Origin: Crossaster papposus
Lineage: Eukaryota > Echinodermata > Asteroidea > Velatida > Solasteridae
Direction: 5' to 3'
DNA length: 64,000 nucleotides
NCBI GenBank assembly: GCA_037893245.1
Contig: JBAIAA010000532.1
Location: forward strand, 620,001 to 684,000
The notes beneath the pieces were generated by a model that did no database searches, was not told the origin of the DNA, and saw only the letters and a program-made list of their open reading frames with translations. Shown here piece after piece: positions 9,701 to 17,991 of this stretch; position 1 is the stretch's first letter; each line of letters begins with the position of its first letter. The translations under genes and the position numbers were made by a program.

Positions 9701-11730
9701 TTTGCAATCTTTTGCGTGTTTTGTTTATTAAAGATGTTTATTAAGTACGTTTTCTTACAAACACGTTTTGTGAAACTCATGACTTTCTAGAGCATTCTAA
9801 AATGTATTTATTGCAAAACCCCCCAAGTGATAGACCATTGGAAAGCTCTCTTTCTCACGAATTTGAAAATACCAATATCTCAATTTAACATTTTTCCGAC
9901 TCTACTCTCATATTGTGGTGACAGGTCACATTTATGAGAAGCCAGCAAAGGTGTTGAAATGTCAACAACGAAAAAGCAGTGGAAATTTTAATAGGGAATC
10001 TCTCTAGTGGGATTTTCACTTCATGGGATCACTTGTTGTGAATTACTCTTTAGCAGCCCTGAAGAAGTCAAAACTCAAGATGGGAAGCCGAGTCATTCTC
10101 CGGACTCCAAGACAGTCCAGGGAGTGGTCCTGATCCACGACCATCTCGTCTTCAGCAAGACTAAGGTTGGCGCTCGCTGCACACTCAAGATTCAGGTGCA
10201 GAATACATCTAAGGAGACGCACACTGTAAGTTGACTGTTACATCTAACGATGAGCAACACGCATTACATTACGTATTCATGATCGAAAGCCAAATTTTCA
10301 CTGGTTCATTCACCATCACGTGCCAGCCGCTATTTTTACTGTTTGTCAAGCGCACACGCGAGTATTTACGCACGCGAGTATTTACGCACGCGAGTATTTA
10401 CGCACGCGAGTATTCACGCACGCGAGTATTCACGCACGCGAGTATTCACGCACGCGAGTATTCACGCACGCGAGTATTCACGCACGCGAGTATTCTCGCA
10501 CGCGAGTATTCACGCACGCGAGTATTGTGGAACTAGCACGCAGGTGTAGTACGCAAGCGTGAACATCACCTATGCTACTCATGAAATATGGCAGCACACG
10601 TGAATGATAATCAGCGTTTTTCCAAGCTCCTGAAATTGTGCAACTGAATATGTGACCCACCACCCCAAAACCAGGCTAAAGTCGAAATTTTTCATATGAG
10701 AGATTTTTATACCATTGGATTGCTAGCGTTTTAAGCTTTAAAATGATACATCACATGCACCAGTACCGCTATGGAATGAAAAGTAACGACGCTTCAAAAA
10801 GTGACATTTTGTTGCCGTTCGCGGCAACAAGTTTGCTTAATTTGAGTAATAGCAACGACAACAAAAATCAGGAGAAGGCCGATATTATCACTTTCGGGGA
10901 TTTTTAAAAAGGTTTAAACATGAACAGCCTATAAATTAGAGTTTTAACTATTTATGAAAAAAAAACCAATCGACCGGCAACACATTTTGTGTGTGTAAAA
11001 TTCCATATCTCGAAATGGCATTTGCCGACTTCCGCCTGGTTTTGGCCTGGTGGGTCACATATGTATGAGGTATACTAAAACAAATATAACATGGTTTATT
11101 TCGGGTGGGTAGTCAATATTAGCTTTTCTCGGTTTTGGAAGTTGATAAACTAGTTTACTCGGCTTCGCCTCGGGAACTAGTTTGTCAACTTTCAATACCG
11201 AGAAAAGCTAATATCGAGTAATACACCTTATAATAATGCATGAGCAAATTGGATCGCGTCATTGGGCGCTCCGCCGCTCATCCGGAAAGTAAAAATGATA
11301 CGCTGCCATGTTACGTCATCCCGTTGAGTATCCAGCTCGCTGCTGATCGGTATTCTTTCTGATAGCACCGAAAATTTTCTCCTGGAACCCGCCTCGTAGA
11401 CATGTAGTCTGTGGCATGTACTCTTCACGGAACCAGTCTCAGTTAACGTTACTAGATTTCTGTAATTTGACTAGACTGACGAATATCTCGTGCTGAAATG
11501 ACGTAGTTTTAAAATAAAGACATTGTCGCACACAGGTCAAGTTCCTCAGCCCCCAGCCGCCGTTCTCCATCCGTCATTTTCAGCACACCATCCCACCCAA
11601 TCGTTTCATTCGTTTGCCCGTCACTTACAAGCCCACCACACCGGGTCAGCACCAGGCGGCCTTGATCATTCAGACAGAAGGCCAGCACAAACTACTGTCC
11701 AAGTTAGAGGGAACGGCAGAGTCCGATTAA
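588..11730 (+). CDS. CEP192: CEP192/SPD-2 centrosomal scaffold protein, C-terminal part (7 exons, 5' end outside window)
   Basis: Joined exons 588-759, 1518-1716, 3071-3240, 4306-4365, 4810-5027, 10057-10225 and 11536-11730 give one open frame of about 393 codons ending in TAA. All junctions have AG/GT borders and compatible phases. The product aligns by eye, in order, with the C-terminus of vertebrate CEP192: SSFAPTYVKQ, YRATYSAFRF, VHLEFIPRDEGAYSQYWDLE, VGARCTLKIQVQN, VKFLSPQPPFSIRH and ALIIQTEGQH all have obvious counterparts. In vertebrates CEP192 sits in the pericentriolar material. It recruits Aurora A, PLK1 and PLK4 and drives centriole duplication, microtubule nucleation and spindle assembly. 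The visible part corresponds to the C-terminal immunoglobulin-like ASH/PapD-type domains; the N-terminal kinase-binding region would lie to the left. The reading is from memory of the family, without a database search. No clear AATAAA was seen just after the stop; an ATTAAA overlaps the stop codon at 11726 and is probably coincidental. Confidence 0.9.
1086..1299 (+). mobile_element. MITE family B, complete copy
   Basis: The copy is flanked by TTAA on both sides (1082-1085, 1300-1303). It starts CCAGTTC and ends GAGCAAACTGG. Internally it has the twice-repeated phrase GAGCAAGGCCGGAAATGT. A CC terminus and TTAA target suggest a piggyBac-type non-autonomous element (inference). It lies in a CEP192 intron. 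Confidence 0.7.
1518..1716 (+). CDS. CEP192: CEP192 exon
   Basis: The acceptor is CTTTTCACAG|GAG and the donor CTCAG|GTAGTG; phase runs 0 to 1. The translation begins EVKVQIREDFG and ends LSKVVRFPSTKVGSTS. The central part is Ser/Pro/Gln-rich and looks like a linker between two folded domains. The end is the first strand of the next ASH-type domain ('VRFPSTKVGS'). Confidence 0.85.
1812..2426. mobile_element. Inverted-repeat element with an internal direct duplication
   Basis: The element starts CTGGGGTGCGTTC (1812) and ends GTGGAACGCACCCCAG (2426), an imperfect terminal inverted repeat. Near 1806-1980 and 2008-2180 the same block occurs twice (CAACCTGGGGTGCG, GAGCTGTTCGCTGTT, GCAGTGACGTATTTTAAAG), so its left part has been duplicated. 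It is rich in GCGAACGTT motifs. It encodes nothing recognisable. Confidence 0.6.
2717..3005 (+). mobile_element. 5'-truncated non-LTR element 3' end, copy 1
   Basis: About 270 bases match 13400-13655 closely (CACGGGATTCTCCTGGAAAA, CTTATATTTGTACACATTCC). They end with TTAAACCCTAAACTCACTCA and a (TCAC) tail. A shared 3' end with a short tandem tail and ragged 5' ends is typical of LINE copies. No coding sequence remains. Confidence 0.6.
3071..3240 (+). CDS. CEP192: CEP192 exon
   Basis: The acceptor is CTTATCCCAG and the donor ATTGCC|GTGAGT; the phase-1 G from the previous exon completes a Glu codon. The translation carries ATLEFQNNT, QWCLSSFAPTYVKQ, YRATYSAFRF and GNLEPGQNIA. This is the exon that most clearly identifies CEP192, because the same sequence of short motifs occurs near the end of vertebrate orthologues. 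It ends in phase 0. Confidence 0.9.
3830..4200. repeat. 99-bp minisatellite in a CEP192 intron
   Basis: The phrase AATCCAACAGAGTCCAACT recurs at about 3837, 3937, 4035 and 4134, giving a period near 99 bases and about 3.5 units. Each unit also holds CAAGTTGTTGGGTACC and CCTGCCTGCTAAATCC. It is non-coding. Confidence 0.75.
4306..4365 (+). CDS. CEP192: CEP192 exon (60 bp)
   Basis: This is a 20-codon exon, VHLEFIPRDEGAYSQYWDLE, with acceptor TTGATTTAG|GTT and donor GAG|GTATGT; both borders are phase 0. The 'F-P-R-x-x-G-x-Y-x-Q-x-W-D' pattern is shared with vertebrate CEP192. It is too short to be predicted alone, but its position and frame fit exactly between its neighbours. Confidence 0.88.
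4810..5027 (+). CDS. CEP192: CEP192 exon
   Basis: The acceptor is TTGGCAACAG and the donor GTCAG|GTTTGT, a weak but usable donor; phase runs 0 to 2. The exon begins SSDRGVVAKISHKTRIELMG, matching the last strand of the ASH domain. It then becomes a low-similarity Lys/Thr/Ser-rich linker (RSKKTKTDGLSED onward), as in other CEP192 proteins, where this segment is poorly conserved. Confidence 0.82.
5055..5552 (+). repeat. Direct duplication of about 105 bp around a MITE-B copy
   Basis: Positions 5055-5163 and 5445-5552 are near-identical (ACACATATAGACTGGCAGTT, GTGCACGTCTATG, CCCCGAGGGACTG). The block between them is largely the MITE at 5208-5440. The same motif forms both arms of the hairpin at 12483-12677, so this is a dispersed repeat. 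Confidence 0.65.
5208..5440 (-). mobile_element. MITE family B, complete copy
   Basis: The copy is flanked by TTAA (5204-5207, 5441-5444). It starts CCAGTTTGCGCCGG and ends CACGAACTGG, in the opposite orientation to the copy at 1086-1299. It contains TTTCCGGCCTTGCTCG twice in reverse sense. Confidence 0.72.
5823..6181 (+). mobile_element. MITE family A, complete copy
   Basis: Flanked by TTAA on both sides (5819-5822, 6182-6185). It begins AGGTAGGATACACCATTGG and ends CAAATGGTGTATCTTACCT. It has the family's internal order: ATGGATGCCGAGAAA, then CGGCGTCGAGCAGTTATTCT, a GC-rich palindrome, then GATATTTCTTAATAA. Confidence 0.82.
6186..7660. other. Last CEP192 large intron, mostly unassigned DNA
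   Basis: No exon-like stretch was seen. A poly-C/T tract lies at 6766-6785, and a GGGGCCAATTTCATAGAGCT end of the family detailed at 18489 lies near 6992. A block near 7240-7380 holds GGTCGTCCATAAAATAATGT and poly-C, which looks like a decayed transposon end. Confidence 0.4.
7666..8487. mobile_element. Cluster of inverted-repeat fragments rich in GATC/CAATTG
   Basis: A solo MITE-B end (TTAACCAGTTCGCGC) lies at 7662-7677. It is followed by CCCGTTCCCACTTGATCC (about 7711), whose reverse complement GGATCAAGTGGGAACGG lies near 7938-7954. A second, degraded end, GGATCAAGTGGAAATGCG, lies near 8470. The interior is a chain of near-palindromes such as CCCCCAATTGGGGGATC. A short inverted-repeat element, possibly nested, is the simplest reading. 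Confidence 0.5.
8640..8850. repeat. GAGACC-rich simple repeat block
   Basis: The hexamer-like phrase GAGACCGAGACC recurs irregularly on both sides of a GGGTCTCGAGGG core. The open frames through it on both strands are explained by this composition. Not a gene. Confidence 0.45.
8959..9260 (+). repeat. Dispersed repeat G, copy 1
   Basis: The block matches 19079-19386 over its length (GGGAAGAGGTTACGGTTTGT, GGGTTAGGGTTATATATAGA, CACGAAGACAAAGGAATGTC). It starts near GAGTTAGT and ends near GGTAAAGC. A dispersed mobile-element copy is likely, of unknown class. It has a small inner hairpin of GGTCCAC. Confidence 0.6.
9300..9929. mobile_element. Inverted-repeat element family C, copy 1
   Basis: It starts GTGACCTGTAACCACAATA and ends TATTGTGGTGACAGGTCAC, an inverted repeat of about 33 bases including AGAGTAAAGTCG/CGACTCTACTCT. 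ATTT abuts both ends and may be the target duplication. No transposase. A related copy is at 16579-16996. Confidence 0.7.
10057..10225 (+). CDS. CEP192: CEP192 exon after a 5-kb repeat-filled intron
   Basis: The exon contains VVLIHDHLVFSKTKVGARCT followed by LKIQVQNTSKETHT. This is the opening half of the terminal ASH domain ('...F..T.VG....L.V...N.S...H'). The donor is ACT|GTAAGT, a consensus site. The acceptor is a NAGNAG pair (TAG|CAG), so the exon may start at 10054 or 10057 with a one-serine difference and no frame change. Entry phase 2, exit phase 0. Confidence 0.88.
10351..10526 (+). repeat. 16-bp minisatellite, 11 units
   Basis: The unit ACGCACGCGAGTATTY is repeated almost perfectly 11 times (176 bases). 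It lies 125 bases after the donor of the CEP192 exon that ends at 10225. Early units carry TTT and later ones TTC, showing a spreading variant. Long open frames across it are an artefact of its regularity. Confidence 0.9.
10651..11059. mobile_element. Inverted-repeat element flanked by TA
   Basis: It starts TGTGACCCACCACCCCAAAA and ends TGGCCTGGTGGGTCACA. The inner arms also match (CCAGGC...AAGTCG/GACTTCCGCCTGG). TA lies on both sides, consistent with a TA-target element. Non-autonomous. Confidence 0.65.
11115..11215. repeat. Foldback (hairpin) repeat
   Basis: The left arm AATATTAGCTTTTCTCGG is the reverse complement of CCGAGAAAAGCTAATAT on the right, and the inner arms pair too (GTTGATAAACTAGTTT with AACTAGTTTGTCAAC). 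The loop is CTCGGCTTCGCC-like. It lies in the last CEP192 intron. Confidence 0.65.
11536..11730 (+). CDS. CEP192: CEP192 terminal exon with stop
   Basis: The acceptor is GCACACAG|GTC. There are 64 codons, then TAA at 11728-11730. The translation holds VKFLSPQPPFSIRH, LPVTYKPTTPGQHQAALIIQ and KLEGTAESD, which match the last strands of the terminal domain of vertebrate CEP192 and its very short tail. The end of the protein is therefore essentially at the family's usual place. Confidence 0.9.
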   Translation, partial: VKFLSPQPPFSIRHFQHTIPPNRFIRLPVTYKPTTPGQHQAALIIQTEGQHKLLSKLEGTAESD

Positions 11731-11969
11731 AACGCACTTTAACATGCAGCGGGAATTTACAAGCACTGGTTTCTAGAGTTGCGGGGTTAACAAAAAAAGG
11801 TCAGTAAAACTGTTTTGTTCTAATTTTATAAAATTAATTAGATTTTCTTTGCATGCTCTCTGGTATGGGCTCCGGTCCCTGTCGCATGAGGGCGCTGTTC
11901 ACATAGCAACCCTAAAAGGGTCAGGGAACGAGACTTCAAGAACATGATGTTTTTCTTGGGTTTTTATTG

Positions 11970-12024
11970 TTTCTTAATAGTTCTGTAGTAACATTTTTCG
12001 ATATCTGCAAATTGTGTATCCTTA
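11970..12024 (+). mobile_element. MITE family A, 3' fragment
   Basis: TTCTTAATAGTTCTGTAGTA and TTCGATATCTGCAAATTGTG match the last 60 bases of the family. The rest of the element is missing. Confidence 0.6.
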
Positions 12025-12482
12025 ATCTAAAGTCAACAAAAAGGCTGCAATTTTTTTACACGAATGCATCGATTTTACAGTTGGGTTCAAAGATTGTATT
12101 TCTCCCATGAAACATAATTCATCATCATGTTCCATAAAACTAGATTCTAGGTAGTTTTAATACATCATTTGCAAACATGGAAAACTACTGAAATATTATG
12201 AATTATAACACACCTCTTGCTAGTTCTGTATTTTGGTTGGCTGAAACACGGTCACGTGGAGTTAACTAAATATAGGCTAGTGCATGAGATTTGCGCCACC
12301 GTGAATTTGCGGGAAATAGTTCCTGAAGCGGGCAATAGACTTAAATTGTTTGACTGGTTACAACGCCCTCAAGAGGTTTGCCAGGCTCATCTTAATATGA
12401 AAAATGGCGGCGTCTGGATCGGATCACGATTAATGAAGGTTTCTTTTCTTATTTTATATTTTGGACCGAGGTGTGTTATAAA

Positions 12483-12677
12483 ACACATATGGACTGGCAT
12501 GATTCGGTCACTAAAGCACGTCTATTCCCCCTCGGGCCTGTGAGTGACCAGAAGGGGGACCTATTTCCCTCGGCCTTTGGCCTCAGGAAATAGGTCCCCT
12601 TCTGGTCACTCACAGTCCCTCGGGGGAATAGACGTGCTCTAGTGACTTCGATGCCAGTCCATATGTGTATAATATCT
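12483..12677. repeat. Long hairpin, about 86-base arms
   Basis: The left arm (ACACATATGGACTGGCAT, AGCACGTCTATTCCCCCTCG, GTGAGTGACCAGAAGGGG) is mirrored by the right arm (CCCCTTCTGGTCACTCAC, CGGGGGAATAGACGTGCT, ATGCCAGTCCATATGTGT). The loop around GGCCTTTGGCC is short. The arms belong to the same dispersed repeat as 5055-5163, so this is two inverted copies. Confidence 0.75.
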
Positions 12678-12689
12678 TACTTGATATCC

Positions 12690-12830
12690 CCTAGCGGCTA
12701 GGAGATATCAAGTAAGATATTTCATGATAATTCAGTAGTTTAATAATTCAGTAAGATGGATAGTCTAGGGCCTAGCCCATTCATTTTCGAAAGTTACAGC
12801 AAAAGCAAATGGTGTATACTACCTTTAAGA
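12690..12830 (+). mobile_element. Degenerate MITE A-related 3' fragment
   Basis: AAGTAAGATATTTCATGATA and GCAAATGGTGTATACTACCT are diverged forms of the family A 3' end. This diverged subtype recurs at 41216-41312 and 53575-53676. Confidence 0.45.
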
Positions 12831-13092
12831 TCCCAGAGAACTTGAGCATGATGACTTATCAGAAATTGGTAGCTCCCCTCCGAGGCATTGGCCGTGAACC
12901 TGAAACCTCGTAAATCAATCTCTTAACATCTTTTATTAACCCCCTTGCGTACAAGCGCAAAGTACCGGTGGCATGCTGTTCAGTCGAGTGTAGCCACGAA
13001 CAATAAACACGCACGGGGAAAACAAAATTCCCCCTATTAATCACATCCCACCCCCCCCCCCCCCAACTTTTATGTGAATGAAAGTACTGTGA

Positions 13093-13655
13093 TTGGGAAG
13101 CTCAATCTATTTATTAAATTTCCATTCAAGAACACAGATACACTTGATATATGGTAGTTATGGGTATCTATGTCCAACTCTACTTAAGTTATCGTTAACC
13201 ACTGGTCAGGAACTATTACTGTCTTTAGCAGTTCGTAGGAAACATAGAGTTGCTGGATGTAGTGATTGGTTACAACTTACAATGAGAAGTTATCCCCCTA
13301 TCTATTATTGCGAGCCTGTTCGTCGAGCGTCAACGCGTATAGGGGGAAACGGCCGGCCTTGCGGGACAAATTTAGACAGGGTGCCGTGTGTCTGGGGAAT
13401 CCTCTGTGGCCCGCCTTCCACGGGATTCTCCTGGAAAACTGCCTAGAATCAGCCTATCGTTATTCTTCTATACAATGGTTTTTCATTCTTTTGATAATTG
13501 TTCCTTCTGACTCCGAGTTCTTATATTCTCCACAGTTCACTTGATTGTTTTTTTGTTACTAACTATTGTCTTATATTTGTACACATTCCCGCCGTGAATA
13601 TGGCCACTGATGCCGGTACGGCGTTAAACCCAAAACTCACTCACTCACTCACTCA
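13093..13655 (+). mobile_element. 5'-truncated non-LTR element 3' end, copy 2
   Basis: From about 13400 it matches 2717-3005 (GGCCCGCCTTCCACGGGATT, ATTCCCGCCGTGAATATGGC) and ends in TTAAACCCAAAACTCACTCA with a (CTCA) tail. The bases before 13400 (GGGGAAACGGCCGGCCTTGC) probably belong to the same longer copy. A short open frame at 13093-13446 has no recognised motif. Confidence 0.55.
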
Positions 13656-14468
13656 ACGCGTATATAGTACAGTTCCCATTGAAAATGTGCCGGATTACAG
13701 CAATCAAAGCACTTTAGCAAGTTTAGCAAATACTACTACGTGTGAAAGAACCTCCTTCGATACTCTTGCATGGGGTATCACTATTAGTCATGCTTCACCA
13801 TTTAATCGCCCTAATTAGTATTTTTTTTACGTAATCTTGCTAACAGACTAGTGTTGTAGTGGAGTACTTTCCGAGTACTTTGTTTACTACCAAATATTGA
13901 GAACAAATTTACTGTATAAAGATTTTGTAATGAAAATGTTGGTACAAAAATACTTGGAAAGTACTTTCCAAAAATGCTTTTTTCTTAAGAGCTTAATTCA
14001 TTCAAGATTCTGATTGTTTAAACTTTTTAATTTCTTTAGCAAAGTATATACTGTCCAGTGTCTGTATTATGCAGCTTCATCATTACCAAACCATCTTAAT
14101 GGACAAACGGTATGGAATGACAAGCAGACAAATGCTGGCAAAAACATAACCTCTTTTTGGGGGGGAAGGTAATAAAAGATTGAGATCGCCCAGACTGGCC
14201 ACAGGGCATGCCAAGCAGCTGTGTTTTGCTTTTGTATTATAGACAATTTCTACCTGTATTCCCATTTGGTCACTCCCGTGAATAATTTCCATCTGTCTGA
14301 CCAAAAGACTGCGGCTACATGTGATTTCAATCAGACATCATAATGTTTGCCGTCCGTGTTTGTTGACCTGGAACAGTGTTTGTCCCCTCGTCCCAGACAC
14401 ATTGTGAGTCAAATGAGTTGGTGGCCGGAGGGTTTGTCAGGTCCATGGTTGGGTCAAATCTGCATTAA

Positions 14469-14700
14469 AGGTAGGATACACCATTGGTAATTGCTTGAAT
14501 TATCATGAATGGGCAGATTTAAGGGGGTTCGGGGGATAGTAAATATCGTTTTAACCAGTTTGCGCCGGGATTATTTTAACATTCCCGAGCCGAACCGCGC
14601 GATTATTTTCAACGAAACTCGATCCGAGGCGAGTTAAGGCCGATGTTATCGGGAAGCACACCCACGCATTTCCGGCCTTGCTCGCTGCCGCTTACCGTAA
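14469..14700 (+). mobile_element. MITE family A 5' fragment joined to a MITE B fragment
   Basis: AGGTAGGATACACCATTGGT begins after TTAA at 14465. The family A sequence runs to AAATATCG and then, at an internal TTAA (14551-14554), switches to CCAGTTTGCGCCGGGATTAT, the start of family B (to about 14700). Family B seems to have used the internal TTAA of family A as its target; the right halves of both are lost. Confidence 0.65.
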
Positions 14701-16560
14701 ACACACCATTTTTTTGGTTTGGTCTTACTACATACATCCTCAAATTTGTATCCTTGTGGAGACATCTCTTTGTTCTCGTGTACAAAATGGTTAGAAAGTC
14801 AAGCACCTTCTTTCAAAATGCTTCTATTTCAACCACAATTAATTTCCTGGGTTGTAATTTTGACCCAATATACCCTATATTATACCCAAACACTAACCCA
14901 AACACACATCCTAGTAACCCTCATCCTAACCCTAGTTTTTGAGTAATTTGAGTTATATTTTGTGAAAATTCTTGTGGAGACCTATTCATCTATAGAAATT
15001 ACCGTGTGGAGATCTTTTGACTCCTATTTGACTCCACAGGGTACCGAATTTAGAAACACTGTTGGTCAATCGTTGTTTCATTATCGGTTAGTGATACAGT
15101 ATCGGTCAATTTGTGTGACATTATTGGTCGGTGATAATTATCCATTAGTTACATCATTATCATTAAAAGTTTCTCTTTCCAAAATCTGCTCTTTTCTGAA
15201 ATTCATTTTCCCCTTTCTCACTTTTTGTTGTTAAACCCCTGCATTACATCCCCGTTTGCGTAAAAAAAATTGTCATTTTTAACAGACTCCTGTTTTAGCC
15301 ACTGGATACTAGCAGTGTTCTATATTATGGAGCTCAGTGTTGGCTCGGCACATGGCTTTCACAAACATCTGATCGGCGACGGCAAGCCGAGACACCATTT
15401 CCCAGAAGAGAGAAACCTGGCACTCTTAGCCAGTTTTTAGAATCTTAATTCTGTAAAAAAAATCTCATTGTCTGGGGCTTTTGAGGCACACTAGCGCCTC
15501 ACACAGCCTCGGGCAACAGACTGATATAAAAAACAAAACAAAAAATGCACAAAGTGGTTTATAATTCTGCGATGATCGTCATCGGTAATGATGTTTTTCC
15601 CGTCGTATATACGGAGGGGCGATTCTCATTTGTCGAAAATAAGGAAAGGGAGTAGACGTGTGGACCGGAACCAACCGAAGCTTTAGGCAGGGAATGGGAT
15701 TATAGTCCTCATCTCTTCTGTTGCTGTAAGCCACTTGGAAGTGCACTCGCGTTTGAGGAAACTCTGTTTCCAAAATAAATGTTGTCGTCCCGGGTGGATT
15801 ATTGCAGACTTTGTTAGTTTTTCCCTACCTTAAATGACAGGATGGCTTCTACTCGTAGATTCCTGCCAGAGGCCATTTCACAGACATCACATTACCATTC
15901 GGATCATGGGACCTCATGCCAGAGTGTTGGAAATCTGAGAGTTTTTAATTCAAAGTTGAGCAGACATTTGGTTTTTTTAGGGGGAAGGGGGTTGGTGATG
16001 ATTTCATTTCAAAATTGATCACAGTCTAGTCAAGGAGTCTGCCCTGCTCTGTATTGTACCATTTCAACAATGGGTTATTTTCTTTGCCTCCAGTATTCAA
16101 CGTTTTATGCAGCCCCTCTGAAATTGAAACCGCCATGGTACAAAATGAGAAGTATCCACATAAGGGATAGGTGTTGAGTGCTACCCCAGACAAAAGCAAT
16201 GTCTCCACGTAACGGGGTCTATTCCCTGCGGACCCTAAATTGTCCTTCCCTCAATTGAGAGTATCTTTGTAAAGCTAGCTGTTGCTCCCCACCCCCCTTC
16301 CTCTTTCACTCCGGCATTTACAGAGCCACGTTCTCTCTCTCTCCCCCAATAGTTTTAGAGGAGTATGTTATGAGAGAACACGGCTGCAACGGAGTAGCTC
16401 GAAGGACTGTTTTGGGAGGTGTTTTTTTCCTGAAAAGCAGAGAGGAGTTCTATTATTGGTGCATTGGAAATTGTGTGGTTCTATGTTTACAAAGATTGCC
16501 ACCAAATGAGCAGGGTACTGCCTTTAGCTAGCATGATGTAGCATGTAGTCATATCAGAAT
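14701..16560. other. Unassigned, mostly unique DNA
   Basis: The stretch 14860-14940 has degenerate telomere-like phrases (CTAACCC, CCTAACCCTAG) in a CA-rich strand. From 15240 to 16560 I see neither repeat structure nor a convincing exon. A possible acceptor TTTTTAACAG at 15283 precedes a region with stops in all frames. Confidence 0.35.
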
Positions 16561-16578
16561 AGGAGGAAAAACGTATAT

Positions 16579-16996
16579 GTGACCTGTCATTACAAAATAA
16601 GCGTAAAGTCAGCAAAATAAAAAAATTGAGATATGGGTATTTCTAAATTATGTGGAAACAGAGCTTTCCAATGGTATATAACACTTGGAGGTTTGATACT
16701 CAACATTGTTTTTATTTTTATTTTTTAGTCTGGAGTATTAATACAGAGATCATGAGAAAACGGGCATTTCTTGCGAGAAATTGTGTGAAAGGCATAGAAA
16801 GGCATAGTCAAAATTGTCTCAAAAACTAATTTTGTTTTTAGTGTCCTGAAAAATTGGGAATTGATTGTTGGGGATTTAGTCTTAAAAAAACCCATATAAT
16901 CTCAAAATCAACCACCCCTTCAAATTTTGACTTTGACTGGCCGTACTGGGAAATCACTCTGTGCGACTTTACGCTCATTTTGTGATGACAGGTCAC
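16579..16996. mobile_element. Inverted-repeat element family C, copy 2
   Basis: It starts GTGACCTGTCATTACAAAAT and ends TTTTGTGATGACAGGTCAC. The second pair of arms is AGCGTAAAGTC and GACTTTACGCT. Same termini as 9300-9929 with a different interior. No clear target duplication was seen. Confidence 0.68.
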
Positions 16997-17224
16997 ATTT
17001 GTAGCGGTATTACAAATATTTCACAGCATCACACCAAATCCCATATACTTCTGGGACATTTCTGAATCATAAGCCAATGAATGACCAGGGGCCAACTTCA
17101 TGGAGCTGCTAAACACACAAATTTGTTTTGGAAATTTAATTTCCTTGGTTGAAAAACAGGGTTAAAATCAAATTTTTAGAAAGTTGTATACATTTTTGTG
17201 TAAATTTTAAAGTGAACAAAGAAA

Positions 17225-17500
17225 TTGGCAAGGCGGGACTCGAACCTGTGACCTCCGGTTCGAGTTCTGCCTGTCGCAGGTTCGCGTTCCGACTGCATAT
17301 TTGTTTCGGCGTCAACCACACCAACCATCTCTGCCCTCACAGGTACCCATTTACTCTTGGGTGGAGAGAAGCAATGAGTGACAAAGTGCCTTGCCCAAGG
17401 GAACACGCACCGTAGTCCCAGGCCGGACTCGAACCCACAACCTGCAGCTTTACCCACAGATTACAAATTCAATGCTCCAGACCACGAGACCATGGCACTC
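17225..17500 (-). mobile_element. tRNA-derived SINE
   Basis: On the minus strand, GGTTGTGGGTTCGAGTCCGG is a pol III box B. It is followed by a core with CCTTGGGCAAGGCACTTTGT and AGTAAATGGGTACCTGTGAG. This core is shared with 24705-24890 and 58526-58640. A second box B-like motif (GGTTCGAGTCCCGCC) lies at the far end near 17229-17245, suggesting a dimeric element or two adjacent copies. Confidence 0.7.
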
Positions 17501-17894
17501 CCACGAGTATTTATAGTGGTAATGTCTTTTCGCCATCCTACAAATCCTCTGTATATTTTGAAACATCTGAAAGGAAAAGCTGTGTGTTCCTAGCCGGATT
17601 TGTTTACCCCCACCCTTGCTTCTGCCCATCTTCGATGGTAGAGGTTATGTATTCAACCCTATATGTCTGTCTGTCTGTCGGGCTGTTTGTTGGTATGTTT
17701 GTTGGTATGTTTGTCTTCTTTTTTTGCAGGATTATGGAAAAACCTACTCGGGGATTTTAATGAAACGTGGTGGGTAGATAGCTTACGGATCAAGGATGAT
17801 TCCTTTAAATTTTCAGATTGATCTTGATCCAGATTGCGAATCTTGATCACTTTGAAGGATTTGTTAATATTGAATATTTTAACACTGAGAGATA

Positions 17895-17987
17895 TCATTA
17901 TTTACTTTCAAATGTGAGTAAGATATTTCTTAATAATTCTGTAGTAAAATATTTCCATTAATTAGATGCAAATCGTTTATCCTACCT
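17895..17987 (+). mobile_element. MITE family A, 3' fragment
   Basis: It runs from CATTATTTACTTTCAAATG to TTTATCCTACCT and then TTAA (17988-17991). That same TTAA is also the left flank of the next copy, so the two sit head to tail sharing one target site. Confidence 0.72.
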
Positions 17988-17991
17988 TTAA

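Noticed and set aside
10231..10562. Repetitive (ASIHAREYSRTRVFTH)-type protein frames
   Set aside because: They are the 16-bp minisatellite translated; the tract lies in an intron just after a consensus donor.
11726..11731. ATTAAA as the CEP192 polyadenylation signal
   Set aside because: It overlaps the stop codon, leaving almost no 3' untranslated region; probably chance.
14860..14940. Interstitial telomere repeat (TAACCC)
   Set aside because: Only scattered, imperfect CTAACCC words in a CA-rich strand, no true tandem run.
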